From NCBI GenBank assembly GCA_015056325.1, contig SVGL01000001.1, positions 248,001-312,000 on the forward strand: a stretch of DNA of 64,000 nt. The letters run 5' to 3'. Below are positions 9,657 through 19,989 of this stretch, piece by piece. The notes under the pieces were generated by a model. The model searched no databases and was not told the DNA's origin. It was given only the letters and a program-made list of their open reading frames with translations. Made by a program: the position numbers and the translations under genes. This stretch comes from Clostridiales bacterium. Lineage in GTDB: Bacteria > Bacillota > Clostridia > Christensenellales > Aristaeellaceae. Position 1 is the first letter of the stretch. Every line of letters begins with the position of its first letter.

Positions 9657-11000
9657 ATGTATGTCAAGCTGATACAGCCCAGGATGATCAAGCGTCCCAT
9701 GGACACCGAGTTGAAAACCCGTATGTCGCCGCCGCTGGGGCTGCTGACGGTGATGAATGTGCTCAGGGACAAGCATCATGTACGGATTGAAAATGAGAAC
9801 ATCCGCCCGATTGAGTACTACGACGGTCCGGACATCGTGGGTATTTCCGTCACGGTGGATACGCTGCCCCGCGCTATTGAGATCGCCGCCCATTTCCGCA
9901 AGCGGGGCATCCCTGTGGTGGCAGGCGGCATTCATATCACCACCGCGCCGGATACCATCCCTGAGGATGCCTTCGACGCCTTGTGCATCGGCCCGGCAGA
10001 GTTGACCTGGCCTCGTATCGTCACGGACTATGAAAGGGGCCAGCTGCAGCCCGTCTATCGCTGTAAGGGAACTCTCACCGGTGCTGACATCGTTTCGCCC
10101 GCCTATGACGCCATTGACAAGCAGGACTACCTCTACTGCAACATCGTCCACACCAGCCGCGGATGCCCGTTCAGGTGCGATTTCTGCTACAACTCCTGCG
10201 GCAGTCATGCGTATGTGAAGCGTCCCATTGACGATGTACTGCGGGATATTCACACTGTGGGGCGAAAGCACATCATGTTCATCGATGATAACTTCGCCGG
10301 GGATTCCGCCTGGACAAAGAAGCTGCTGCATGCCATCACGCCGCTGGAGATCCGCTGGAATGCGGCTGTCTCGCTCAACGCTGCATTGGATGAGGAACTG
10401 CTGGACTTGATGAAGCGCAGCGGCTGTGAGGGCCTGTTCATCGGCCTGGAATCGGTCAACGAGGATTCCCTGCGGGACGTGCACAAGGGCCAGAACAGCC
10501 TTGACCGCGCGGAGCGGGCGGTGTACAATATTCATCAAAGGGGGATGATGGTCAATGCGTCCTTCGTATTCGGACTGGATGGCGATACATCGGATACCTT
10601 CCGCCGCACGCTGGATTGGATCATCCGCCACCGCATCGAGACCGTGACCTCCCACATCATGACGCCCTATCCAGGTACCGTACTGTATGAGCGGCTGAAG
10701 ACGGAGGGCCGTATCCTGACGGACGACCTTTCCCTGTATAATACAGCCAACGTGGTCTACCAGCCCAAACACATGTCGCCTGAGGAGCTGAAAGCCGGCT
10801 ACCTGTGGATGTACCGGCAAATCTATTCCTTCCGCAACATCCTGCGGCGCATGCCGAAAAAGCCTGACCAGCGGGCTGCGTACCTCATGTTCAATCTGCT
10901 GTACCGCAAGTTCGGGCGGTTCTCTGACTGGCTCTGCCGTCATGTGGGGTTTGGACGTATTGGCTGGCTGGGGGAGAAGCTGTCCCGTTATCTGCGATGA
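9657..11000 (+). CDS. B12-binding-domain radical SAM protein
   Basis: N-terminal cobalamin-binding-like domain, then CPFRCDFCYNSC (CxxxCxxC). Confidence 0.88.
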   Translation: MYVKLIQPRMIKRPMDTELKTRMSPPLGLLTVMNVLRDKHHVRIENENIRPIEYYDGPDIVGISVTVDTLPRAIEIAAHFRKRGIPVVAGGIHITTAPDTIPEDAFDALCIGPAELTWPRIVTDYERGQLQPVYRCKGTLTGADIVSPAYDAIDKQDYLYCNIVHTSRGCPFRCDFCYNSCGSHAYVKRPIDDVLRDIHTVGRKHIMFIDDNFAGDSAWTKKLLHAITPLEIRWNAAVSLNAALDEELLDLMKRSGCEGLFIGLESVNEDSLRDVHKGQNSLDRAERAVYNIHQRGMMVNASFVFGLDGDTSDTFRRTLDWIIRHRIETVTSHIMTPYPGTVLYERLKTEGRILTDDLSLYNTANVVYQPKHMSPEELKAGYLWMYRQIYSFRNILRRMPKKPDQRAAYLMFNLLYRKFGRFSDWLCRHVGFGRIGWLGEKLSRYLR

Positions 11001-11470
11001 AAGGAGTCACCATGCACGTTACCATGATCGACAATCCGGAGCGCAAGCGGACCATCGCCCGCGAGGTGCTTCTCGACCTGCCGGAGTGGTTTGGTATCCC
11101 GGAATCCGCGGAGGAGTACATCCGCGAAAGCGGGAACATGCCCTTCTTCGCCGCCATAGAAGGTGCGGATGTACTTGGTTTTATGGCCTTGAAGGAAACC
11201 AGTCCCTACGCATGTGAGATCTACGTCACCGGCGTGAAAAAACGCGTCCACCGCTGCGGGGCGGGACGCGCGATGTTTAGTGTTTTTGAGGAATACGCCC
11301 GCGCACGCGGCTATCACTTCGTCCAGGTGAAGACGGTGGCTCCCGGACATTATCCGGAGTACGACGCCACCGTGGCCTTCTACCGCGGTGTGGGCTTCCT
11401 GCCCCTGGAGATTTTTCCGGCCCTGTGGGATGAGAACAATCCCTGTATGGTCCTGGTGAAGACGCTGTGA
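10997..11470 (+). CDS. GNAT family N-acetyltransferase
   Basis: GADVLGFMALKET..VHRCGAGRAMFSVFEEYARARG; overlaps upstream stop by 4 nt. Confidence 0.85.
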   Translation: MKGVTMHVTMIDNPERKRTIAREVLLDLPEWFGIPESAEEYIRESGNMPFFAAIEGADVLGFMALKETSPYACEIYVTGVKKRVHRCGAGRAMFSVFEEYARARGYHFVQVKTVAPGHYPEYDATVAFYRGVGFLPLEIFPALWDENNPCMVLVKTL

Positions 11471-11477
11471 CGGCGCA

Positions 11478-11906
11478 TCAAGTGTTGGCGTAAGACGGCG
11501 CCGGGTTGTAGAAGCAGTGATCGCCGATGCGGATCTGGAAGTATCCCACGCTGGACGGGAAGTTGTTGCGGCAGGTAGGGCTGTAGGGATTGTAGAACCA
11601 CAGCGCCTCCCACAGGTTGCCCAGGCGGTTGCCGGCAATGGCCCAGTTCGCGATGTCGTAGTGGATCTGCTGGGGATTCATGTTGTAGATGTTCTGCAGG
11701 TTCTGCTGGCCGCCGAGTACGGTGCGGGCGCAGTTGAACTGCCCGGTCTGGAAGATCACATCCCGTAGGGTGTTGTAGCGTCCGTATTCGCCGACCCGTG
11801 TCCGAACCCGGTTCATGACGACCGAGGCCACTGCCCGCATACCGTTATCGCCCTCGCCGCCGGCTTCACATTGGATCAGCCTTGCAAAGAGCTCAAGCTC
11901 TGTCAT
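11478..11906 (-). CDS. SleB-like cell wall hydrolase
   Basis: LFARLIQCEAGGEGDNGMRAVASVVMNRVR...FQTGQF Hydrolase_2-type; SD GGAGGTGGG before ATG at 11906. Confidence 0.8.
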   Translation of the reverse strand: MTELELFARLIQCEAGGEGDNGMRAVASVVMNRVRTRVGEYGRYNTLRDVIFQTGQFNCARTVLGGQQNLQNIYNMNPQQIHYDIANWAIAGNRLGNLWEALWFYNPYSPTCRNNFPSSVGYFQIRIGDHCFYNPAPSYANT

Positions 11907-12003
11907 TTGTCCCACCTCCATGCCAAGCAATATGCAGAAGAATGCCTGCATAGAATCAAAAGCGCGTACCTCCCGGAAATGGGAAGTACGCGCTTTCATG
12001 TTG

Positions 12004-13023
12004 TTAACGGAGGCGGCGGCTGTCGCTGAGGACGCTCTTGTAAGCGTTCAGGTTGTCCAGCGCGCGGCCGCAGCCCAGCACCACGCTGGTCTGGGGATCA
12101 TCCGCCACACCGCAGGGGATGTGCAGTTCGTTGTAGATGGCCTCGGGCAGACCTGCCAGGGAGGCAGCGCCGCCGGTGAGGACGATGCCGTCCTCGAAGA
12201 TGTCGCTGGCCAGCTGGGGCGGGGTGCGCTCGATGACGCCCTGGATGGACTCGATCAGGTCGGCTACGGCGTCCTTGACAGCTTCGTAGATCTCCATGGA
12301 AGAGACCGTGATGGTCTTGGGCAGGCCAGAGAGCAGATCGCGGCCGGTGACCTCATCAGTCAGGGAAGAAAGCGGCGGAACCGCAGTGCCCAGGGTGATC
12401 TTGACCTCCTCCGCAGAGCGCTCGCCGATGAGCAGGTTGTGCTTCTTACGCAGGTAGCGGATGATCGCGTCGTCGAAATAATCGCCGCCGTAGCACACGC
12501 TGGCAGCCTCGATTACCTGACCGGAGGCCAGCACGGCGATGTCTGTTACGCCGGCGCCCATATCCACCACCATGCAGCCGTAGGGTTTCTGGAAGTCCAT
12601 ACCTACGCCCATGGCGGCGGCGATGGGACGATCCAGCAGCTGGGTACGCTTGGCGCCCGCGTCAAAGAGGATGCTGATCAGGCTGCTTTTTTCCGCCTCG
12701 TTCACGCCAGAGGGGACGGACAGAACCACGCGGGGGCGGCCGAAGAATCGCTTGCCGATGACCATGCTCATGAAGTGGCGGAGCATCGTATTGGTCAGCT
12801 CAAAGTCGCTGACCACGCCCTGACGCAGCGGGCGCAGCGCCAGCACATTGCCGGGGGTGCGGCCGATCATGCGGTAGGCCTCGGTGCCCACAGCCAGCAC
12901 CTTCTTACTGGTACGTTCGATGGCGACCACTGCCGGCTGGCGCAGCACAATGCCCTTGCCTTTCTGATAAATCAGCACGTTGGACGTGCCCAGATCAATA
13001 CCCAGATCGCTTACCTGTGCCAT
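12004..13023 (-). CDS. mreB: MreB/Mbl-family rod shape-determining protein
   Basis: DLGIDLGTSNVLIY, actin-like phosphate and adenosine motifs. Confidence 0.92.
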   Translation of the reverse strand: MAQVSDLGIDLGTSNVLIYQKGKGIVLRQPAVVAIERTSKKVLAVGTEAYRMIGRTPGNVLALRPLRQGVVSDFELTNTMLRHFMSMVIGKRFFGRPRVVLSVPSGVNEAEKSSLISILFDAGAKRTQLLDRPIAAAMGVGMDFQKPYGCMVVDMGAGVTDIAVLASGQVIEAASVCYGGDYFDDAIIRYLRKKHNLLIGERSAEEVKITLGTAVPPLSSLTDEVTGRDLLSGLPKTITVSSMEIYEAVKDAVADLIESIQGVIERTPPQLASDIFEDGIVLTGGAASLAGLPEAIYNELHIPCGVADDPQTSVVLGCGRALDNLNAYKSVLSDSRRLR

Positions 13024-13197
13024 ATTTCAAAACCTCAAATAACAAATCGTCGTGGATGCATACTACATCAATTTGACATTATAGCACGAATTCTGCCATC
13101 CGTAAAGGGACTTCGGGGCCTTCGTCCCATTTCTTTTTGTCTGTATAGTATGGAGCCCACTACGCACGGCATATATTCTCCCGAAAAGGATGGTGGT

Positions 13198-13458
13198 ATG
13201 ATGCAGCAGGGAATCTTTCCAAGGGAAGTGATATCCAATGTACCCCTCATTACCCTCTCTGGTCATGAGCAGCTGCACATTGAGCAGCACCTGGGTCTGG
13301 TGGATTATGAGCCGGAGAACATTATCATTCGAAGTGCATGCGGGCTGATCCGCATTGCTGGGGCAGGGATGGTATTCAAACTGTACACGACGGCAGAAGC
13401 GATCATTGCAGGACGGATCGACTGCGTGGAATTCGTTCAGCAGGGGGGCGCAAGATGA
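13198..13458 (+). CDS. yqfC: sporulation protein YqfC
   Basis: LSGHEQLHIEQHLGLVDYEPENIIIRSACGLIRIAGAGM; adjacent yqfD. Confidence 0.85.
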   Translation: MMQQGIFPREVISNVPLITLSGHEQLHIEQHLGLVDYEPENIIIRSACGLIRIAGAGMVFKLYTTAEAIIAGRIDCVEFVQQGGAR

Positions 13459-14651
13459 GACGGGCGCGGCTGTGGCAGATCAGCGTCACGGTGGAAGGAC
13501 TGAATATCGGGCGCTTTCTGCGGCAGGCGGGAGAAGCGGGTGTCCGTATGACGGGCCTGCGGCGGGTCACACCGAAGAAGGTCACGGCACTCCTGCGCGA
13601 GGATCAGCTGCCAGCATTGCAGGAGCTTGCCCTGCGCGGCGGCTGGACGCTGACCACCGGAAATCGGCAGGGAGCAGGCCGCGGCGCTGACTGGCTGCAA
13701 CGACGATGGATACTGGTGACTGCGGCGCTGTGTGCAGGCATTGCGCTGCTGGCTGCCTCCCGGGTGATGTGGCGTGTTGAGGTGGTTGATGGCGGCGCGT
13801 ACACTGCAGACATCAGTGCTGCTCTGACGGAGATGGGGGTGAAGGCGCCCATGCTGCGCAGCAGGGTGCATGTGGGCGAGATACGGGACGCGCTGGAGTG
13901 GCGGTATCCCCGCATCGCCTGGTTTGAGGCGGGCTGGCGGGGAACAACGCTTGTTGTTCGCGCGGTGGAGGGGGTGCTGCCCCGCCAAGAAACGATGGAA
14001 GGCCCATGTGATATTGTGGCTTCCCGTGATGCTGTCATTCAAAGCATCGTGACACGGGCGGGCACGCCGGTGGTGAAGCCGGGTGACATCGTTCGCCGGG
14101 GCGATGTGCTCATCAAGGGGGAGGAACGTACCAGCGATGACGGCGTCAAGCCTGTAGCAGCTCGGGGCAGCGTCACGGCAAGGGTGTGGGAGGCAGCTGT
14201 GATCAGCATGTCAGCGGTTGAGATGATAACTGCTTACTCGGGACAAGAACAGCGTGTTTTCACCGTTCGAACACCCTTCTTTGACCTGTGGGGGCTGCCG
14301 GATTGCGACTACGCCCAGTATGATACGGCTGTTTCTATAATGCCGCTGGGTGGTATATTTCTACCGGTGGTACTGCACAGGGAGACACGCATGGAGGCTG
14401 AAGTTGCCAGCAGCAATCGGGATATGAAGGAGCTTCAGGAAGAGGCAGCGGCTGCAGCCAGACGTAAGCTGCAGGAAAAGGCTGCACCAGGAGAATCTTT
14501 CATTGACATTTGGGGAAATTGTAGTATGATAGAGGATGAGAAAGTGCGGGCTTATGCCATAGGCGAAAAGCTGGTGGAGATCGGTCTGCGCGGTCCCGCG
14601 TCCGGCATGGCGGCTCCGGCGGCGGAGGATGTGCTCTATCAGCCGCGATAA
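13455..14651 (+). CDS. yqfD: sporulation protein YqfD
   Basis: ATGA overlap with yqfC; single TM, YqfD organisation. Confidence 0.88.
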   Translation: MRRARLWQISVTVEGLNIGRFLRQAGEAGVRMTGLRRVTPKKVTALLREDQLPALQELALRGGWTLTTGNRQGAGRGADWLQRRWILVTAALCAGIALLAASRVMWRVEVVDGGAYTADISAALTEMGVKAPMLRSRVHVGEIRDALEWRYPRIAWFEAGWRGTTLVVRAVEGVLPRQETMEGPCDIVASRDAVIQSIVTRAGTPVVKPGDIVRRGDVLIKGEERTSDDGVKPVAARGSVTARVWEAAVISMSAVEMITAYSGQEQRVFTVRTPFFDLWGLPDCDYAQYDTAVSIMPLGGIFLPVVLHRETRMEAEVASSNRDMKELQEEAAAAARRKLQEKAAPGESFIDIWGNCSMIEDEKVRAYAIGEKLVEIGLRGPASGMAAPAAEDVLYQPR

Positions 14652-14694
14652 CGCTGGATACAACCAGCATGAAAGGAAGTATACCCATTTGGCG

Positions 14695-15672
14695 ATGACC
14701 CAAAAGCTTCTTCTGTCCGTGGACACCATGGACGCATACATGACCCTCTTTGGCTTCAATGACCAGAATGTGGCGCTCATCGAGCAGGAATGCTCTGTGA
14801 CCGTGGCCCTGCGCGGTGCCGAGCTGCACATCTCCGGTGAGGAGAATGACGTTCTCCTGGCCCAGAGCGTGATTGAAAAGCTCTGCGACATGATTCGCCG
14901 GGGCGATCTGGTGGACCGCAGCCGCATTCGCTATGCCATCGCGCTGGCGCGGGAGGGCAAGGTCGATATGATCGACGAGATCCTCCGCTCTGTGGTGGCG
15001 ATTACCCACCGCGGAAAGCAGATCCGCTGCAAGACCCTGGGTCAGCAGCAGTATGTGCAGGCCATCCGCGAGCATGACTTGACCTTTGCCGTAGGACCAG
15101 CCGGTACAGGCAAGACCTATCTGGCCATGGCCCTTGCGGTGGTGGCGCTGAAGAACAAGGAGATCGAGCGCATCGTGCTGACCCGCCCTGCTGTGGAGGC
15201 AGGCGAAAAACTGGGCTTCCTGCCCGGCGACATGACCCAGAAGGTGGATCCCTACCTGCGCCCGCTGTATGATGCGCTCTATGATTTCATGGGTGTGGAC
15301 AGCTACCAGAAGCTGGTGGAGCGCGGCGTGGTGGAGGTGGCTCCGCTGGCCTACATGCGCGGACGTACCCTGTCGGATTCCTTCATCATCCTGGATGAGG
15401 CGCAGAATACCACCTCCGAGCAGATGAAGATGTTCCTGACCCGCCTGGGCTTCAATTCGAAGGTGGTCGTCACCGGCGACGTGACCCAGACCGACCTGCC
15501 CTTCGGAAAGCGCTCCGGTCTGGCAGAGGCGCTTGATATTCTCGGGGACATCCCGGAGATCGGCATTGTCCGTCTGACCAGCAAGGATGTGGTTCGTCAC
15601 GAGCTGGTTCAGCGGATTGTGGACGCCTACGACACATATTTCACCGAGAAGAAGCAGGCTCCCAAGGCCTGA
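14695..15672 (+). CDS. phoH: PhoH family ATPase
   Basis: FAVGPAGTGKTYLAMALAV, DEAQN motif; start ATG 14695 or TTG 14689. Confidence 0.93.
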   Translation: MTQKLLLSVDTMDAYMTLFGFNDQNVALIEQECSVTVALRGAELHISGEENDVLLAQSVIEKLCDMIRRGDLVDRSRIRYAIALAREGKVDMIDEILRSVVAITHRGKQIRCKTLGQQQYVQAIREHDLTFAVGPAGTGKTYLAMALAVVALKNKEIERIVLTRPAVEAGEKLGFLPGDMTQKVDPYLRPLYDALYDFMGVDSYQKLVERGVVEVAPLAYMRGRTLSDSFIILDEAQNTTSEQMKMFLTRLGFNSKVVVTGDVTQTDLPFGKRSGLAEALDILGDIPEIGIVRLTSKDVVRHELVQRIVDAYDTYFTEKKQAPKA

Positions 15673-15729
15673 TGATCTGCTGCCGCATCAGATGTTACCC
15701 GATGGCAGCATGTTTAAGGAGATGAATCC

Positions 15730-18156
15730 ATGAAACGAAAGGAAGAGCGCCGCCGCAAGGGGATTCGCCTGGTGGTTGCCTGGTTCCATGGCAACAGCGC
15801 CAAATGTGCAGCGGTCATTATCCTGGGCACGGTGCTGCTTTACGGCCTGTTTGCACTGGCATGCGTTTCGGCGCGCTACAGCCTGCAGGCGGGCGATATT
15901 GCCCACCAGACCATCACCGCTACCAAGGACGTGGAGGATACCGTTACCACCGAGCAGTACCGAAAAGCTGCAGCTGCAGCGGTGGAGGCCTCGTATCATC
16001 TGCAGGAGGGCGCGACGGAAGAAGTGCTCATGGCGCTGGATGATCTCTTTGCAGAGCTGGCACAGGTGCAGCAGTACGGGCAGAATCTGCGCAATGCGGC
16101 AGAATCTCCGATGCTGTCCACCATGCGCAGCTATTCCACGGATGAGATCGGCTATGCCCAGTCCATGGTGCGGGGCATTACCCTGACCACCTACCAGACA
16201 CGGGTCCTTCTCAGCACGCAGACCGACGCCTTCAATACCATGGTGTCTGAAGTGCGAAATGCTGTGTCCAATGCGCTGAATACCACCATCCGCGAGGGCC
16301 AGGTGACCACCTCCATCAGCAATATCAATGCCATCTGCAAGTACCGTGTGGATGCGGATCTGACCAATTCAATCGTCCCTGTGGTGCTCAATGCAGTGAT
16401 CAAGCCCAACATGGTCATTGATGAGGCAGCCACTGAGGCCGCCCGTCAGGCAGCCAGGGACAGTGTGGAGCCTGTCATCTTCAAGCAGGGACAGAATATT
16501 GTCCGCGAGGGCGAGCGGATCAGCACATACCAGATTGCGATGCTTTCCGCCCTGGGCTTGCTGGATTCCGCCAGCATTGATATGACGGTCTACGGCGGCG
16601 CAGCGCTCATTGTGGTTACCACTGTGCTTCTGATGGTGCTCATGCTGCGCATGCTCAACCCGGACGTCCTCCAGGATCTTCGACAGGTGCTGGTGATGAT
16701 GCTGGTCATGGTGATCAGCGTCGGTTTGGGTGTGCTGTGCGTGAAGCTGATCAACATCTACCTGGTGCCTGTAGCGCTGGGTGCCATTCTGCTGACAGGC
16801 CTGCTGGGTGCACGCACGGGCCTGACTGCCGGCATTGCCCTGTCTGTCATTCTGGCGAGTCTTGCCGCCGGCAGCAACGGCGCGTACTCGGATGAGATGG
16901 TGCATCTGATGCTGACGGGCGTTGTTGGCAGCGTGGTGGCGGTTAAATTCCTGGCCGGCAAGCCTCAGCGTGTTCGCACGGTAATCTGCGGCGTACTGGT
17001 AGCGGCTGTGAATCTGGCAATGCTTCTGGCCCTGGGTCTGATGACGGCGTCTGACCTGAACAACACCCTGCGCAATGCGGTGTGGTCCATGGCCGGAGGC
17101 GTGATCAGTGGCCTGATCGCCGTGGGTTTCCAGCCGGTGTTTGAGGCAGCCTTCAACCTGGCTACCCCGTCCAAGCTCCTGGAGCTGGCCAATCCTAACC
17201 AGCCTTTGCTGCGCCGCTTGCTCCTGGAGGCGCCGGGCACCTATCATCACGCCATCATTGTGGCGAACCTCTCCGAGGCTGCGGCTGAAAAGATTGGCGC
17301 CAATCCGCTGCTGGCCCGTACCGGTGCTTATTTCCATGATATCGGTAAGCTCAAGCGCCCCCTGTACTTCAAGGAGAACCAGCGGGGAGAGAATCCCCAT
17401 GACCGCACTGACGCCTATGTTTCCGCGGCCATTGTGACAGCCCATACCTCCGATGGCCTGGCCCTGGCGCAGAAGCATCACCTGCCGCCGGAGATCCAGC
17501 GCATCATTGTAGAACATCATGGCGATACGCCGGTGATGTACTTCTACCACAAGGCCCTGCAGCAGGCGGACGGCAAGCCCGTGGACATCAAGGACTTCCG
17601 TTATGGCGGCAACCGTCCTTCCACGAAGGAGAGTGCCATCGTCATGTTGGCGGATACCATTGAGGCGGCTGTGCGTTCTATGCCCGATCCTACGCCCCAG
17701 GCGATCCAGCGCTTCATCGAGCGTCTCGTCCGCGGCAAGATCGAGGATGGTCAGCTGAGCAATTCCCCTTTGTCGCTGCTGGACATTGATGGCATTTGCG
17801 AGGCTTTCTCCTCCGTGCTGTCCGGCGTGTTCCATGAGAGAATCGAGTATCCTACTGTGCATGTCAACGCTGAAGGCAAGGCGGTTGCAGCGCCTGTGAA
17901 CAAACCGGCAGCGCAGACGCCAGTCAACACGGCACCGGTCAAAACTGTTGCGCAGACAACCGCACCCACGCCCGCGGTGAAGCCTGTGCCGCAGACGACG
18001 GCTCCTACCAAGCCGGTCAACCCCAATACGGCGCCCATACCGGTGGCAAAGGCTGTGCCGCAGACCACTGCGCCGGTGCCGACTGTGGGGTTGCCTGATG
18101 CAGCGGAGACGGCGAAGGACGCTGTGACGGCTGAAAAGGAGGAGAGTAAGGAATGA
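15730..18156 (+). CDS. 7TM-HD family phosphohydrolase (YqfF/PgpH-like) with Pro/Thr-rich C-terminal tail
   Basis: 7TM region, HD domain (YHHAIIVANL...FHDIGKLKRP), followed by QTTAP-type repeats. Confidence 0.93.
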   Translation: MKRKEERRRKGIRLVVAWFHGNSAKCAAVIILGTVLLYGLFALACVSARYSLQAGDIAHQTITATKDVEDTVTTEQYRKAAAAAVEASYHLQEGATEEVLMALDDLFAELAQVQQYGQNLRNAAESPMLSTMRSYSTDEIGYAQSMVRGITLTTYQTRVLLSTQTDAFNTMVSEVRNAVSNALNTTIREGQVTTSISNINAICKYRVDADLTNSIVPVVLNAVIKPNMVIDEAATEAARQAARDSVEPVIFKQGQNIVREGERISTYQIAMLSALGLLDSASIDMTVYGGAALIVVTTVLLMVLMLRMLNPDVLQDLRQVLVMMLVMVISVGLGVLCVKLINIYLVPVALGAILLTGLLGARTGLTAGIALSVILASLAAGSNGAYSDEMVHLMLTGVVGSVVAVKFLAGKPQRVRTVICGVLVAAVNLAMLLALGLMTASDLNNTLRNAVWSMAGGVISGLIAVGFQPVFEAAFNLATPSKLLELANPNQPLLRRLLLEAPGTYHHAIIVANLSEAAAEKIGANPLLARTGAYFHDIGKLKRPLYFKENQRGENPHDRTDAYVSAAIVTAHTSDGLALAQKHHLPPEIQRIIVEHHGDTPVMYFYHKALQQADGKPVDIKDFRYGGNRPSTKESAIVMLADTIEAAVRSMPDPTPQAIQRFIERLVRGKIEDGQLSNSPLSLLDIDGICEAFSSVLSGVFHERIEYPTVHVNAEGKAVAAPVNKPAAQTPVNTAPVKTVAQTTAPTPAVKPVPQTTAPTKPVNPNTAPIPVAKAVPQTTAPVPTVGLPDAAETAKDAVTAEKEESKE

Positions 18157-19043
18157 TCCTCCTATGGCAGATTGATACCGAGGTGGCCCCTTCCTGGCTG
18201 AGTCTGATGCAGACGGCGGCAGACTGTGCGCTGCTGACCGAGGGCGTTACCCGGGAATGTGCGGTCAGCATCCGTCTGTGCGATGACGATGCCATCCATG
18301 AGATCAACCGGGAATATCGGGACGTGGACCGTGCAACGGACGTGCTGTCCTTTCCGACGGTGAATTATCCGGCTGGCATAACTGCTGGTCAGGCGGATAA
18401 GTACCTGCGCCGGGAGCTGGATGATGAGCTGAACGCCTGCATGCTGGGCGATCTGATCCTCTCCGTGCCCCACGTGCTGGCACAGGCGGAGGAGTATGGG
18501 CATTCCCCAGAGCGGGAGTGCGCATACCTGCTGGTGCATGGCATGTGCCACCTGATGGGGTACGATCACATTGAAGAATACGACAAAAGGAGGATGCGCG
18601 CGATGGAAGAGAAGATCCTCACGGCCATCGGCCAGACCCGTGATGGGGAAGGGGCTGTCACTGACGAGGCGCTGCTTTCCCTTGCCCGCGAGGCCATGAA
18701 GCGTTCCTATTCACCCTATTCGGGCTATCCTGTGGGTGCAGCGTTGCTGTGTGCGGACGGCCGCATCTTCCAGGGCTGCAACATCGAGAATGCTTCTTTT
18801 GGCCTGACCAACTGCGCCGAGCGCACGGCGATGTTCAAGGCCGTCAGCGAGGGCGCGACGGAGTTCACTGCCATCGCGATTGCCTCCAAGGTGAGCGCGC
18901 CCTGGCCCTGCGGCGCCTGCCGTCAGGTGCTCAACGAGTTTGCCCCCGGTATCCGCGTGCTGGTCACCTGGGACGGCGGTCAGGATGAAATGTCCCTGAA
19001 AGAGCTGCTGCCCCATGGATTTGGGCCGAAAGATCTGGCCTGA
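18153..19043 (+). CDS. YbeY endoribonuclease fused to cytidine deaminase
   Basis: HGMCHLMGYDH (YbeY metal site) followed in frame by CNIENASFGLTNCAERTA...PCGACRQVL (Cdd zinc site). Confidence 0.93.
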   Translation: MILLWQIDTEVAPSWLSLMQTAADCALLTEGVTRECAVSIRLCDDDAIHEINREYRDVDRATDVLSFPTVNYPAGITAGQADKYLRRELDDELNACMLGDLILSVPHVLAQAEEYGHSPERECAYLLVHGMCHLMGYDHIEEYDKRRMRAMEEKILTAIGQTRDGEGAVTDEALLSLAREAMKRSYSPYSGYPVGAALLCADGRIFQGCNIENASFGLTNCAERTAMFKAVSEGATEFTAIAIASKVSAPWPCGACRQVLNEFAPGIRVLVTWDGGQDEMSLKELLPHGFGPKDLA

Positions 19044-19085
19044 TTTACAAGAAATAAAAATGTCCTGATAAGGAGATCATCTAAA

Positions 19086-19982
19086 ATGACTGAAGCAAAG
19101 AAGTTCCGTTCCGGTTTTGTGACCATTGTGGGCCGTCCCAATGTGGGCAAATCCACGCTGATGAATGCCCTGGTGGGCGAGAAGGTCGCCATCGTGTCCA
19201 ACCGTCCCCAGACCACCCGCAATCGAATCATGGGTGTGATGACCCGTGATGACTGGCAGATGGTGTTCCTGGATACTCCTGGTATCCATACGCCCCGAAC
19301 CAAGCTGGGCAACTATATGATGCAGTCCGTCCGTGAGGCGATGGACGGCATGGACGGCATGATGGTGCTGGTGGATGCCACGGCAGTCGGCGAGCATGAC
19401 CGCTCCATTGTGAAGGAGATGGCCTCCAAGAAGGTGCCGAAGGTGCTGCTGCTGAACAAGATCGACCTGCTGCAGCCGGAAAAGCTGCTGGCGCTGATTG
19501 CGTCCTTCGCGGACTGCGGCTACGACGCCATCATCCCCATCAGCGCCAAGACCGGCGATGGCCTGGAGCAGCTGACCACGACCATGGCCGAGAAGCTGCC
19601 CGAAGGCCCCAAGTACTTCCCGGATGACATGATGACCGATCAGCCGGAGCGTCTCATCGTGGCGGAGATGATCCGTGAGAAGGCGCTGCTGCATCTGCGG
19701 GACGAAGTTCCCCATGGCATCGGCGTGGAGATCATGGGCATGATCAAGGAGTCCGATGACTTCATGGAGATCCATGCCACCATCTACTGCGAACGCGACG
19801 CCCACAAGGGCATCATCATCGGCAAGCGCGGCGCGATGCTGCAGCAGATTGGCACCGAGGCCCGCCATGACATCGAGAACCTTCTTGACCTGCACGTTAA
19901 CCTGAAGCTGTGGGTCAAGGTGCGTCCTGACTGGCGCAACCGCATGGACGACCTGCGCACACTGGGCTACGAGAGCAAGTAA
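19086..19982 (+). CDS. era: GTPase Era
   Basis: GRPNVGKSTLMNALVG, C-terminal KH domain GKRGAMLQQIG. Confidence 0.97.
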   Translation: MTEAKKFRSGFVTIVGRPNVGKSTLMNALVGEKVAIVSNRPQTTRNRIMGVMTRDDWQMVFLDTPGIHTPRTKLGNYMMQSVREAMDGMDGMMVLVDATAVGEHDRSIVKEMASKKVPKVLLLNKIDLLQPEKLLALIASFADCGYDAIIPISAKTGDGLEQLTTTMAEKLPEGPKYFPDDMMTDQPERLIVAEMIREKALLHLRDEVPHGIGVEIMGMIKESDDFMEIHATIYCERDAHKGIIIGKRGAMLQQIGTEARHDIENLLDLHVNLKLWVKVRPDWRNRMDDLRTLGYESK

Positions 19983-19989
19983 TACACAA

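Noticed and set aside
12004-13023. Calling this a DnaK/FtsA-type protein
   Set aside because: Length and IDLGTSN...MIGRTPGNV motifs fit MreB/Mbl.
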